Assembly (NCBI RefSeq): GCF_030316765.1
Contig: NZ_JASZYT010000004.1
Location: forward strand, 62,001 to 126,000
From: Variovorax saccharolyticus
GTDB taxonomy: Bacteria > Pseudomonadota > Gammaproteobacteria > Burkholderiales > Burkholderiaceae_C
Direction: 5' to 3'
DNA length: 64,000 nt
Part shown: one piece after another, positions 17,083 through 26,660 of the stretch
How the letters are laid out: each line of letters opens with the position of its first letter
Position numbering within the stretch: position 1 is the stretch's first letter
Made by a program: the position numbers and the translations under genes
The notes under the pieces: model-generated
Databases searched by the model: none
Told to the model about the DNA's origin: nothing
Seen by the model: the letters and a program-made list of their open reading frames with translations, nothing else

Positions 17083-18990
17083 TCAGCGCCAGACCGTCTC
17101 GTGCTTCAGGACCAGCGGGTCCAGGCGCTCGTCGATCTGCCGCGCGACCGATTCGCGATCGCCCGTGGCCACGCCGGTGACCGCGACCGCGACCAGGCTG
17201 CCGTGCAGCGCGTGGGCGCCGACTTCGACCGTCAGTTCGCGATCGGCTTGCTGCAGGTCCGACAGCAGGCGCAACGCCACCCGCTGCGCCGCCTGCCATC
17301 GCAGCGCGGGCTTGAAGACCTTGCCCACCGCGGTCAGCGGCAGGGCCTCGACGAACAGCACCTCGACCGGCAGCGCCGCGCGTTCCGGCGTGCCGGCGGC
17401 AACGAAGGCGAGCAGGTCGGCCGCCTCGACCGCCGCGCCCGGCTTGAGCTGCACGAACGCGATCGGCAGCTCGCCCGCATAGACGTCCGGCTGGCCGACG
17501 ACGCTGGCCTGCGCCACGGCGGGATGCTGGAAGAAGACCTCTTCGATCGCCATCGGGTCGATGTTGTGGCCGCCGCGGATGATCAGGTCCTTGGCGCGGC
17601 CCGTGATCCAGAGGTAGCCTTCGGCGTCGAGGCGGCCGAGGTCGCCGGAGTTCACCCAGCCGGGCGCGACGAAGGCCTCGCGGTTGTGGCTGTCGCTCAG
17701 GTAGCCGCTGAACACGCCGGGCCCGCTCATCGCCACGACCCCGCTCTCGCCCACCGCGCAGTCGCGCGTGGCGCGCCCCTCGGCATCGACTTCGACGATC
17801 CGCACCCGGCTGTATGGCACCGGATGGCCGACCGAGCCCAGGCGGATCGGCCGGTCGAGGTAGGCCAGGGTGTGGACGCTCGAGGTCTCGGTCATGCCGT
17901 AGACCTCGACCACCGGCACCTCGAAGCGCTGCGCGTAGGCCCTGCCGATCGGCACCGGGATCGCCGAGCCGCCGCCCGAGCAGATGCGGATGCTCGAGAC
18001 GTCGGCGCCGGCTAGCGGCACGTTGAGCGCCGCTCCGAGCACGGTCGGAACACCGCCGAACACTTCGGGCCGAAAGCGTTCGACCAGCCGCCAGACATTG
18101 CGCACCGCCACCGGGTTGCGCCAGCCCGACGGCGACAGCACGACGATCGTGCCGCCCGCGCTCAGCTGCGCCAGGCCCTGCGTCAGCGCACCCCCCACAT
18201 GGAAGAGCGGCAGGCCGAACAGCAGCGGCGCGCCGGCGCGCACGTGCAGCATCAGGCCCACGGTCCAGGCCTGGTACACCTGGTTGCCGTGCGTATGGCG
18301 CACCAGCTTCGGCATGCCGGTGGTGCCGCCGGTGTGGAAGTAGGCGGCGGTGTCGCTGGCCGCGATCCGGCGGCCGCCGAGCAGCCGGTCGGCGGGCTGC
18401 CGGTCCGCCAGTGCGTCGAAGCCGTGCACGGCGCGGGCCGGATCGCTCTCGCCGCCGACCACGACGATCGCCTTCAGCCCCGGCAACTGGTCGCGGATGC
18501 GTTCGACCTTGGCCCAGATGTCGGTGCCGGGCACGGGGCCGAGCGCGACCAGCACCTTGGTGTTCGCGGCGCGCAGGATCTCGGCGATCTGGCCCGCCTC
18601 GAGCAGCGGATTGACCGGATTGGCGATGCCGGCCGCTTCGGCGCCGAACAGGCAGAAGAAGCTCTGGGGAACCAGCGGCAGCAGCAGGCTGACGACGTCG
18701 CCGGGGCCGACGCCGAGTTCGGTGAACAGGTTCGCGGCCTGCGTCACGCGGCCGACGAACTGCCGATGGCTGATGCGCAGCGGTGCTTCGTCGGGCTCCG
18801 CCTGCGGCAGGAACACGATGGCATCGGCGTCCGGGTCGCAGGCGGCGCCGCGCTGCAGGGCCTCGTAGGTGCTCTGCGCTGCGATGCGCTCGGCATAGGG
18901 CGTGGCTTCGAAGGCCCGCAGCTGGGCGTCGGTCGCGAAGGCCGGCCATTCGTCGCCGATCAGCCGGTCCAGGGGGTGCGCGGGTCTCAT
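17083..18990 (-). CDS. AMP-dependent acyl-CoA synthetase (paralogue of 11840-13726)
   Basis: This 635-residue ANL enzyme has YFHTGGTTGMPKLVRHTH, YGMTETSSVHT, GRAKDLIIRGGHNIDP and a C-terminal VFKPALRW with the catalytic lysine. It shares the overall layout and the unusual GGHNIDP segment with the synthetase about 4 kb downstream, suggesting duplication within the cluster. The ATG at 18990 overlaps the PhyH stop (ATGA), so it is translated together with the dioxygenase. This pairing suggests that the activated acid is related to the dioxygenase substrate or product. Confidence 0.9.
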   Translation of the reverse strand: MRPAHPLDRLIGDEWPAFATDAQLRAFEATPYAERIAAQSTYEALQRGAACDPDADAIVFLPQAEPDEAPLRISHRQFVGRVTQAANLFTELGVGPGDVVSLLLPLVPQSFFCLFGAEAAGIANPVNPLLEAGQIAEILRAANTKVLVALGPVPGTDIWAKVERIRDQLPGLKAIVVVGGESDPARAVHGFDALADRQPADRLLGGRRIAASDTAAYFHTGGTTGMPKLVRHTHGNQVYQAWTVGLMLHVRAGAPLLFGLPLFHVGGALTQGLAQLSAGGTIVVLSPSGWRNPVAVRNVWRLVERFRPEVFGGVPTVLGAALNVPLAGADVSSIRICSGGGSAIPVPIGRAYAQRFEVPVVEVYGMTETSSVHTLAYLDRPIRLGSVGHPVPYSRVRIVEVDAEGRATRDCAVGESGVVAMSGPGVFSGYLSDSHNREAFVAPGWVNSGDLGRLDAEGYLWITGRAKDLIIRGGHNIDPMAIEEVFFQHPAVAQASVVGQPDVYAGELPIAFVQLKPGAAVEAADLLAFVAAGTPERAALPVEVLFVEALPLTAVGKVFKPALRWQAAQRVALRLLSDLQQADRELTVEVGAHALHGSLVAVAVTGVATGDRESVARQIDERLDPLVLKHETVWR

Positions 18991-19889
18991 GGGTTCTCCT
19001 GTTCGCGCCGGCCGTCGCGAGGCGCTGCGGCTACGGCATTGACATGGTCGGGTTGCAGCACCTTGGCCGGATGCGAGGCCGTGACGTGGCCCATGAAGGG
19101 CGGCATGATCTCGTAGCCGAGCAGCGACTTGAGGCGCGGCGACATGCCGCGCACCAGCGCCGGCGGGATGCCGAGGTAGAAGTTCTCCTGGGTGCGCGCC
19201 CAGGGCTCGCAATACTGGTTCGAGAACGCCAGCCGCGGCGCCGCACTTCGATTGGCGCCGCCGCGGTGCATCAGGGTGCCATGGAAGAAGATGCAGGCCC
19301 CTGCCGGCACCACCATCGGCACCAGCAAGCGCTCCAGCGAGGAGGGCATCGGCGCATCGGCATCGCGGCCGTCGTAGGCCCCGATGATCCGGGCGTCGCT
19401 CCAGCGGTGGCTGCCGGGGATGAGCTCGGTGCCGCCGTTCTCGGCCGTGAACGCATCGACCGCGACGATCGTGCTGAAGCTGATGGAAGGCCGCGGGCGC
19501 GGCACCGGGTAGAACGAGTCGTCGTAGTGGATCGGCTGCGGCGTCTCGCCCGGATGGATGCAGATCGCCTGGCTCGCCGTCAGCAGGTAGCCCGGCGCCA
19601 GCAGCCGGTCGAGCAGGGCCAGCACGCGCGCGTCTTCGGCGATGTCCTCGAAGCAGCGGCCCCGGCCGACCAGCGTATAGACCCGCTCGGTGCGCACGCC
19701 CTCGAAGCTGTTGCGTCCGGTGTGGCTGCCCAGGTGCGGCGCGAGGCCCGCGCGGACCCGCTGGAGATCGTCTGGCCGGAGAAAGTCGGGGATGACCGTG
19801 TAGCCCTGGGCGTCGAGTTCGGCGAGATGGCGCTGCACGCCGATGGCGCTGTCCTGGTGGCCTGGCGCCGTGTCCGTCAGTGTGGTCAT
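18987..19889 (-). CDS. phytanoyl-CoA dioxygenase (PhyH) family protein
   Basis: This 300-residue Fe(II)/2-oxoglutarate-dependent oxygenase has an iron-binding HxD in PIHYDDSFYP (about 166-175) and a distal His in TLMHRGGANRS, followed by an Arg that would bind 2-oxoglutarate. Family members hydroxylate acyl-CoAs, small acids or natural products. The start at 19889 is the first ATG of the conserved N-terminal region (ELDAQGYTVIPDFL). It heads the cluster on the minus strand and is divergent from the SDR at 20068. Whether it acts on a free acid or CoA ester is unknown. Confidence 0.87.
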   Translation of the reverse strand: MTTLTDTAPGHQDSAIGVQRHLAELDAQGYTVIPDFLRPDDLQRVRAGLAPHLGSHTGRNSFEGVRTERVYTLVGRGRCFEDIAEDARVLALLDRLLAPGYLLTASQAICIHPGETPQPIHYDDSFYPVPRPRPSISFSTIVAVDAFTAENGGTELIPGSHRWSDARIIGAYDGRDADAPMPSSLERLLVPMVVPAGACIFFHGTLMHRGGANRSAAPRLAFSNQYCEPWARTQENFYLGIPPALVRGMSPRLKSLLGYEIMPPFMGHVTASHPAKVLQPDHVNAVAAAPRDGRREQENP

Positions 19890-20067
19890 GAAGATCCTCG
19901 GTCGCGCGCAGCGTAGCCCGGAACGCCGGCCCGGACAACCAAGAGGAACCCCGAGGCCGGCGGCCTGACCCGGTGGCGCGCTGCCGTGCGCGTGCAGCAC
20001 CACGCAAGCCGGAGCGCTCTGGCACAGTGGACCCTTCGACACCGGAGGTCTCGTCCAAGGAGGTGCC

Positions 20068-20856
20068 ATGGATCTTCAATTGAGCGGCAAGCACGTGCTT
20101 GTCACGGGCGGCAGCCGCGGCATCGGGCTGGCCTGCGCCCGCGAGTTCCTGCGCGAAGGCGCGCGGGTCAGCCTGGCCGGGCGTACGGCTGCGCACCTGG
20201 AGGCCGCCGTGGCGGCATTGCGCGCCGAGGGCTACGCGGCGCACGGCCAACTCGCCGACCTCGCTGATGCGGGTGCGGCGCTCGCCATGGTGGATGCCGC
20301 CGAAGCCGAGGGTGGCCCGATCGACGTGCTCGTCAACTCGGCCGGGGCCGCGCGCCGCACGCCCTTCGACGAGTTGCAGCCGCAAGCCTGGCAGGATGCG
20401 ATGCAGGCCAAGTTCTTCACCTACGTCAACGTCATGGACCCGGTGATCAAGCGCATGGGCGCGCGCGGCACGGGGGCGATCGTCAACGTCATCGGCATGG
20501 GCGGCAAGGTCGCCACCACCACCCACCTGGCGGGCGGTGCCGCCAATGCGGCGCTGATGCTCGCGACCGCCGGCCTGGCCGCGGCCTACGGGCCGCGCGG
20601 CGTGCGCGTGAACGCGGTCAACCCGGCACTGACGCTGACCGACCGCATGGCCGAGGGCCTGGCCGCCGAGGCCCGGCTGCACAAGACCAGCGCCGAGGCG
20701 GTGCTGCGCGATGCGCAGGCGCGGATGCCGCTCGGCCGACTGGCCACGCCCGAGGACATCGCGCGCGCGGTCGTTTTCCTGGGCTCGCAGGGCGCGGCCT
20801 ACATCTCGGGGGCCATCCTCTCGATGGATGGCGCCGCGGTTCCGATGGTTGTGTGA
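20068..20856 (+). CDS. SDR-family protein lacking the catalytic Tyr/Lys
   Basis: This 262-residue SDR keeps the cofactor loop TGGSRGIG (about 13-20), the NSAG motif and a C-terminal GAILSMDGAAVPM. At the active site, the position of the usual Y-x-x-x-K reads THLAGGAANAALML: aligned on the flanking A-A-L, Tyr is Gly and Lys is Asn. The usual catalytic Ser region reads VIGMGGKVA. Normal SDR chemistry is therefore doubtful; isomerase, hydratase or regulatory binding is possible. Translation should be strong: AAGGAGG lies four bases before the ATG. It is divergent from phyH across 178 bases. Confidence 0.88.
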   Translation: MDLQLSGKHVLVTGGSRGIGLACAREFLREGARVSLAGRTAAHLEAAVAALRAEGYAAHGQLADLADAGAALAMVDAAEAEGGPIDVLVNSAGAARRTPFDELQPQAWQDAMQAKFFTYVNVMDPVIKRMGARGTGAIVNVIGMGGKVATTTHLAGGAANAALMLATAGLAAAYGPRGVRVNAVNPALTLTDRMAEGLAAEARLHKTSAEAVLRDAQARMPLGRLATPEDIARAVVFLGSQGAAYISGAILSMDGAAVPMVV

Positions 20857-20921
20857 GCCCACGCGGCGCGCCGGGTCGGTGAGCCGGTGCAGCCGGGCGT
20901 GCGGGCTATGCTCGGACCCGC

Positions 20922-21938
20922 ATGTTCTTCATCACCGCGCTGCGGCGCAGCGTCCCGCTCGCCTTTGCCCTCCTGCTGGTGGCCGCGCCGATCGGCGCCG
21001 CAGCCGCTTCGCCTTGCCTCGACACCGCCGCGCAGTCGCCCGCGCCGCCGCGGGCGCTGGCCATGGCCGCCGCCGCGCGGCGCGAGCACCTGGCCTTCGG
21101 CGGCCAGGCCATGGATGCCGAAGGCCGGCTCACCGTATCGGGGCTCACCGAAGCCGAGGACGTGCGCTCGCGCCGGTTCGCCCGGGCGCCCTGGGAGCGG
21201 GTGCTCGGCTACTGGGGCGCGGTCGACTCGCCGCCAGGCCGCCTGCCCTACCTGGTCCGGTTCGGCGCCCTGCGTCCGGCCGACCGGCAGTTGATGGCGC
21301 AGGCGCTGAACCAGGCTACGGCGGCGCGCCTGCAAGGCCTGGGCGTCGGGCCCGACCAGGGGCTGGAATCGCACGAACTGCGCGCCGCCCTGGCTGCGAT
21401 CGACCGCGTCGCCGTGATCGACACCCCCTGGTCCGCCGCCTTCGTGAGCTGGATCGCGCGCGAGGCCGGGCTCAGGGCCGGGGAGTTCGAATTCTCCGAG
21501 GCGCATGCCGACTACGCCGGCGCCGCCTGGCAGGCCGGCAGCGCCGAAGCGGCCGGCCGGCCGAGCGCCTACGCGATGCGTGCCTGCGACATCACGCGCA
21601 CCCCGCCGCGCATCGGCGACCTGGTCTGCCAGGCGCGGGGTGCCGGCGCCGCCCTCGACAGCTTCGAGAAGATCGGCGAGGTGCTGGCCGCGCGCCCGAG
21701 CGGCGGCGGTGCCCTGCCGATGCACTGCGACGTCGTCGTCGCGGTCGACGCCCAGGGCTTCGAGGCCATCGGCGGCAACGTGCTGCAGTCGGTCACCTCG
21801 CGCCGGCTGGCCTTCGCCCCGGGAACGAACCTGCTCGACCCGAGCTACCTGCCCGATGGCTGCCATGCGGGCATGGCCGGATGCGTCGACCGCCACATGA
21901 GCCGCCAGCCCTGGTCGCTGCTGCTGCAGTGGCGCTGA
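20922..21938 (+). CDS. DUF2272-domain secreted protein
   Basis: This 338-residue protein has an N-terminal signal peptide (about 1-29, ending AAAASPC). The C-terminal half (about 165-335) looks like DUF2272: TPWSAAFVSWIAREAG, a RIGDLVCQARG segment and a DVVVAVDAQGFEAIGGNV core, reminiscent of NlpC/P60- or CHAP-like cysteine peptidase folds. A Ser replaces the usual Cys near the N-terminal active position (WSAAFVSW). It is probably periplasmic or lipid-attached. Function unknown; cell-wall amidase-related activity is a guess from fold resemblance. Confidence 0.75.
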   Translation: MFFITALRRSVPLAFALLLVAAPIGAAAASPCLDTAAQSPAPPRALAMAAAARREHLAFGGQAMDAEGRLTVSGLTEAEDVRSRRFARAPWERVLGYWGAVDSPPGRLPYLVRFGALRPADRQLMAQALNQATAARLQGLGVGPDQGLESHELRAALAAIDRVAVIDTPWSAAFVSWIAREAGLRAGEFEFSEAHADYAGAAWQAGSAEAAGRPSAYAMRACDITRTPPRIGDLVCQARGAGAALDSFEKIGEVLAARPSGGGALPMHCDVVVAVDAQGFEAIGGNVLQSVTSRRLAFAPGTNLLDPSYLPDGCHAGMAGCVDRHMSRQPWSLLLQWR

Positions 21939-22062
21939 CCGGTCGGCATGGATTTCGCGCGCCGCCATGGGACCAAGGTCGTATGGTCGGGGCGCCGGCG
22001 CGTGGCTACAGTCAACGATCGCACCGCCTTCATCCACATTCTTCCGGAGCGAGGATGCCACC

Positions 22063-22407
22063 ATGCGATCGATCCGACCCCTGATGCTGCCACCCTTGCT
22101 GGCGGCGATCTTCATCACGGGCTGCGCCTCGGGCCCGCCCTTCATCGACCAGATGCAGCCGGAGGCCATCTCGATGGCCACCCGCCGCGGCCAGTTCGAG
22201 CTGAACTGCCCGGCCGCCACCGGCGAGATGCTGTCGCGCGAGACGGTCCAGCCGCTGGTCCAGAACTGGCGCTTCCAGGGCACGGTGCGGGCCGAGTACA
22301 CCATCGGCGTGTCGGGCTGCGGCCAGCGCACCACCTACGTCGTGATCTGCCCCGAGAACGGCAACAGCTGCTTCCCGGCCGGCTCGCGCCTGGGCATCGT
22401 GCGCTGA
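22063..22407 (+). CDS. small lipoprotein
   Basis: This 114-residue protein has a lipobox (IFITGCAS, Cys about residue 20) after a hydrophobic signal, so it is probably an outer-membrane lipoprotein. The mature part has four further cysteines (LNCPAAT, SGCGQR, VICPEN, SCFPAG) that may form two disulfides, and conserved-looking QPLVQNWRFQGTVRAEY. The ATG at 22063 is preferred over the upstream in-frame ATG because GAGGA precedes it and the signal peptide then starts correctly. Its stop is adjacent to the stop of the convergent ATPase gene. Function unknown. Confidence 0.75.
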   Translation: MRSIRPLMLPPLLAAIFITGCASGPPFIDQMQPEAISMATRRGQFELNCPAATGEMLSRETVQPLVQNWRFQGTVRAEYTIGVSGCGQRTTYVVICPENGNSCFPAGSRLGIVR

Positions 22408-23475
<1,068 letters not shown>

Positions 23476-23493
23476 GATTCGTCGCTTTGGTTG

Positions 23494-24381
23494 TCAGTCC
23501 TTGACGCTGCCGGCCGTCAGGCCGCGCACCAGGTATTTGCGCACCAGCACCGTGAAGACCACCACGGGCAGCATCACCAGCGTTCCGCTGGCCGCGATCT
23601 TGGTCCACTCCCAGCCCTCGTACTGCAGGAAGTTGACGATCGCCACCGGTGCCGTGATCGCGTTGGTGCGGGTCAGGATCAGCGCATAGAAGAAGTCGTT
23701 CCACGAGAAGATGAAGCACAGCACCGCGGTGGCCGCGAGCCCCGGCGCGGTGAGCGGCAGCGCCACGCGCCAGAAGGCCTGCCAGACGCCGCAGCCGTCG
23801 ATCCAGGCCGCCTCTTCGAGCGCTGCCGGCACCGCCTCGAAGAAGGTCTGCATGAGCCAGATCACGATCGCGAGGTTGAAGGTCAGGTAGACGATCGCCA
23901 GGCCGATCACGGTGTCCTGCAGGCCGAGGAACTGGTAGGCCAGAAAGAAGGGGATCGTGAACGCGATCGGCGGCGCCATGCGCGTCACCAGGATCCACAG
24001 CGCGATGCGGCTGCGGCCCTTGAAGTTCCAGCGCGTCAGCGCGTAGGCGGCCGGCACGCCGATCAGGAGCGAGAACGCGGTCGACAGCGTGCTCACCAGA
24101 AGGCTGTTCCAGAACGACTTCAGGAAGTTGCCTTGCAGCAGGCTGGCGAAGCCGTCGAGTGTCGGCACGAACAGCAGCCGCTCGTCGAAGATGTCGACGG
24201 CCGGACGGAAGGCCAGCTGCACCAGCCACAGGAAGGGCGAGAGCACCAGCAGCAGCAGCAGGGCGACGACGATCGAGCGGGCGTGGCGCGAGAACCAGCC
24301 GCGCACCGGCGACGCCGCGGCGCTGCGGGCGGGCGGCGCCGGCACGGTGCCGGCGTCGATCGCGGTGCTAGCGCTTGTCAT
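23494..24381 (-). CDS. ABC importer permease (MalG-like)
   Basis: This 295-residue inner-membrane protein has six predicted helices and the EAA loop motif EAAWIDGCGVWQAFWRVALP (about 186-205), which contacts the ATPase. The C-terminal FTVLVRKYLVRGLTAGSVKD is the usual ending of MalG-type sugar permeases. It starts at 24381 and overlaps the preceding permease gene by 14 bases. Works with the permease at 24368-25276. Confidence 0.92.
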   Translation of the reverse strand: MTSASTAIDAGTVPAPPARSAAASPVRGWFSRHARSIVVALLLLLVLSPFLWLVQLAFRPAVDIFDERLLFVPTLDGFASLLQGNFLKSFWNSLLVSTLSTAFSLLIGVPAAYALTRWNFKGRSRIALWILVTRMAPPIAFTIPFFLAYQFLGLQDTVIGLAIVYLTFNLAIVIWLMQTFFEAVPAALEEAAWIDGCGVWQAFWRVALPLTAPGLAATAVLCFIFSWNDFFYALILTRTNAITAPVAIVNFLQYEGWEWTKIAASGTLVMLPVVVFTVLVRKYLVRGLTAGSVKD

Positions 24382-25276
24382 GGTCGCTCCATCCGAGCTT
24401 GCCCACCGCCCAGCTCAGTGCGAAGACGCCGGCCAGCATCACGGTCGCGATCGCGCTCGCATAGCCCCAGTACGAGAAGTTGAAGGCCTGGATGAACCCG
24501 TAGTAGTTGGTGACCTCGGTGACGCTGCCGGGCCCGCCGTTGGTCAGCACGTAGATCAGCGGGAAGGCCTTGAAGCTGTCGATCAGCCGGAACAGGCCGC
24601 ACACCACCAGCACCGGACGGATGTAGGGGAACACGATGTGGCGGAACAGCTGCCAGCGGTTCGCGCCTTCCAGCGTGGCCGCCTCGATCGGCTCGTCGGG
24701 GATCATCTGCAGCGAGGCCAGCACCATCAGCATCGTGAACGGAAACCACTGCCAGGTGTCGGCCAGCGAGATCGCCCACAGCGCGGTGTCGGGGTTCGCG
24801 ATCAGCGAGCGCAGCGGCCAGCCCGCCGCTTCGAGCGCGCGGTGGATCGGGCTGACGTCGGGCGTGTACATGATCTTCCAGATCAGCGCGACCACGATCG
24901 GCGGCAGCACCATCGGGATCAGGAAGGCGGTGCGCGCACCGTCGAGCAGGCGCGACTTGCCGTTGAGCAGCAGCGCCAGCCCGAGCCCCACGCCCAGCTG
25001 CAGCAGCACGCTCGAGGCCGACAGCTTGAGCTGCACCGCGATCGAATGCAGGAAGCGGTCGTCGTGCAGCAGCTGCCGGTAGTTGACCAGCGGGTCGTCG
25101 AATCGAAACGTGGCCGCGGGATCGGTGAGGCTCAGCGGCGTGAAGCTCGCGATCACCAGCGCCGCGGCGGGCACCAGCGTGATGAGCAGCAGCACCGCCA
25201 GCGATGGCGAGAGCCCGAGCAGGAAGGCGCGGCGCCGCTCGGCTTGCCAGCCGTCCGCTGAAAGTGCATGCGCCAT
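24368..25276 (-). CDS. ABC importer permease (MalF-like)
   Basis: This 302-residue membrane protein has a cytoplasmic N-terminus and six helices, with the EAA loop EAATLEGANRWQLFRHIVFP near 195-214. It pairs with the MalG-like permease. I chose the ATG at 25276 because GAGG lies nine bases upstream, just before the end of the binding-protein gene. The ATG at 25285 has GAGG directly abutting it and is less likely. The gene begins within 12 bases of the binding-protein stop. Confidence 0.9.
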   Translation of the reverse strand: MAHALSADGWQAERRRAFLLGLSPSLAVLLLITLVPAAALVIASFTPLSLTDPAATFRFDDPLVNYRQLLHDDRFLHSIAVQLKLSASSVLLQLGVGLGLALLLNGKSRLLDGARTAFLIPMVLPPIVVALIWKIMYTPDVSPIHRALEAAGWPLRSLIANPDTALWAISLADTWQWFPFTMLMVLASLQMIPDEPIEAATLEGANRWQLFRHIVFPYIRPVLVVCGLFRLIDSFKAFPLIYVLTNGGPGSVTEVTNYYGFIQAFNFSYWGYASAIATVMLAGVFALSWAVGKLGWSDHDKR

Positions 25277-25287
25277 CGCCCGCATCC

Positions 25288-26640
25288 TCAGAGCTTGGCG
25301 CCTGCGCGCTTCAGCTCGGCGATCGTGTTGGCCTGCGCCTGCTGGAAGGCCTGCTTCGCCGACAGCTGGCCGCTCGCGATCAGCTCGATCGCCTTGTTGA
25401 GCTGCTGGTCCACTTGCGGATAGACCGACACCGTGCGGTACTTCATGTGGCCGGTCCTGGCGGCCAGCTCGATCGATTCGAGCGACAGCTTCGCGAGGTC
25501 GCTGCCGTTGATGACCTGCTTCTCGCGGAACACGGCCGAGTCGATGTCGGAGCGCCGCGCCGGCGAGCCGTAGCCCGCGGCGACCGCCCGGCCCGTGGTC
25601 TGCTTGCTCAGCGCCCACTGGATGAAGGCCCAGGCGGCCTCCTTGTTCTTCGAGCCGGCCGGAATGCCCAGGCCGTGCACCGCGGTGCCCGGGAAGCGGC
25701 CCGCGGGGCCCTTGGGCACGAGGCCGAACTTGACGGTCTTGATCGTCTTGCTGGTGGCGGCGTCGCCCAGCTGCGCCAGGTGCAGCTGGCCGGCGTCGGT
25801 GAAGTTGACGCGCCCGAGCTTGAGCGCCTGCGTCACCTGGTCGGGCTGGTAGGTGATCGCGCCGTCGGGTCCGAACTCCTTCAGCAGGTTCGCGTAGTAC
25901 TCGCCGGCGGCGATCGCCTCCGGCGTGTCGAGCGTCGGGAACAGGTCGTCCGGCGCCTTGCGGAAGACGTCGCCGCCGAAGGCGTGCAGGTAGGGAACGA
26001 AGGTCCAGCCGTAGTGGTTGTCGGCCACGAAGCCGGCCACGCGTTCCTTCTTGTTGACCGCGCGCAGCACCTTCACCAGGTCGTCCGTGGTGTCGGGGAA
26101 GGCCAGGCCCGCTTTCTCGACCAGGTCGAAGCGCGAGGATGCGGTCAGCAGCGCCTCGGCCGTCCACGGCACGCCGTAGAGCTTGCCGTCGCGGCCGGTC
26201 TCGGGCGCGCGCGCGCCGGGCAGGAAGTCGTTGATGTCCCAGTCGGCCGGCGTCAGGTTGGGGTTCCTGATGAAGTCGTCGAGCGGCGTCAGCCAGCCCG
26301 AGTTGATCCAGCGGCTCGAATAGATGAAGGTGACGTTGACCACGTCGTAGGCCGAGCCCTTGGTCGACAGTTCGAGGTCGGCGCGCTGGTTGTAGACCGG
26401 GAACGACGGCGCGTCGAAATTCACCTTGGCGCCGGTGGCGGCCTCGAACTCCGGCAGCCACTGCTGCAGCAGCTTGGGATAGGCGGCGCTGAAGGTCGAC
26501 ACGTTGAGCGTCACGCCGGCGAACTTCTTCGCGCCGCCTTGCGCCGCGGCGAGGCCGGGCAGCAGCGCGCCGGCGCCGACGGCGGCCGCGGCCTGGAGCA
26601 GCCGGCGGCGCTCGGGATCTGGATGCGATGGATGGGTCAT
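25288..26640 (-). CDS. ABC importer extracellular solute-binding protein
   Basis: This 450-residue family 1 binding protein (COG1653-like) has a Tat-like signal with twin arginines (PERRRLLQAAAAVGAGALLP) ending near AAAQG. The mature protein begins VTLNVSTFSAAYPKLLQQWL, a common start for sugar-binding proteins, and a core with FVPYLHAFGGDVFR. It delivers a substrate to the two permeases. The TauD-like gene upstream and the CysB-like regulator beyond it suggest that the ligand is a sulfonated or sulfated sugar or polyol, which is inference. Confidence 0.9.
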   Translation of the reverse strand: MTHPSHPDPERRRLLQAAAAVGAGALLPGLAAAQGGAKKFAGVTLNVSTFSAAYPKLLQQWLPEFEAATGAKVNFDAPSFPVYNQRADLELSTKGSAYDVVNVTFIYSSRWINSGWLTPLDDFIRNPNLTPADWDINDFLPGARAPETGRDGKLYGVPWTAEALLTASSRFDLVEKAGLAFPDTTDDLVKVLRAVNKKERVAGFVADNHYGWTFVPYLHAFGGDVFRKAPDDLFPTLDTPEAIAAGEYYANLLKEFGPDGAITYQPDQVTQALKLGRVNFTDAGQLHLAQLGDAATSKTIKTVKFGLVPKGPAGRFPGTAVHGLGIPAGSKNKEAAWAFIQWALSKQTTGRAVAAGYGSPARRSDIDSAVFREKQVINGSDLAKLSLESIELAARTGHMKYRTVSVYPQVDQQLNKAIELIASGQLSAKQAFQQAQANTIAELKRAGAKL

Positions 26641-26660
26641 GGGAGGGCTCGTGCAGGGTT

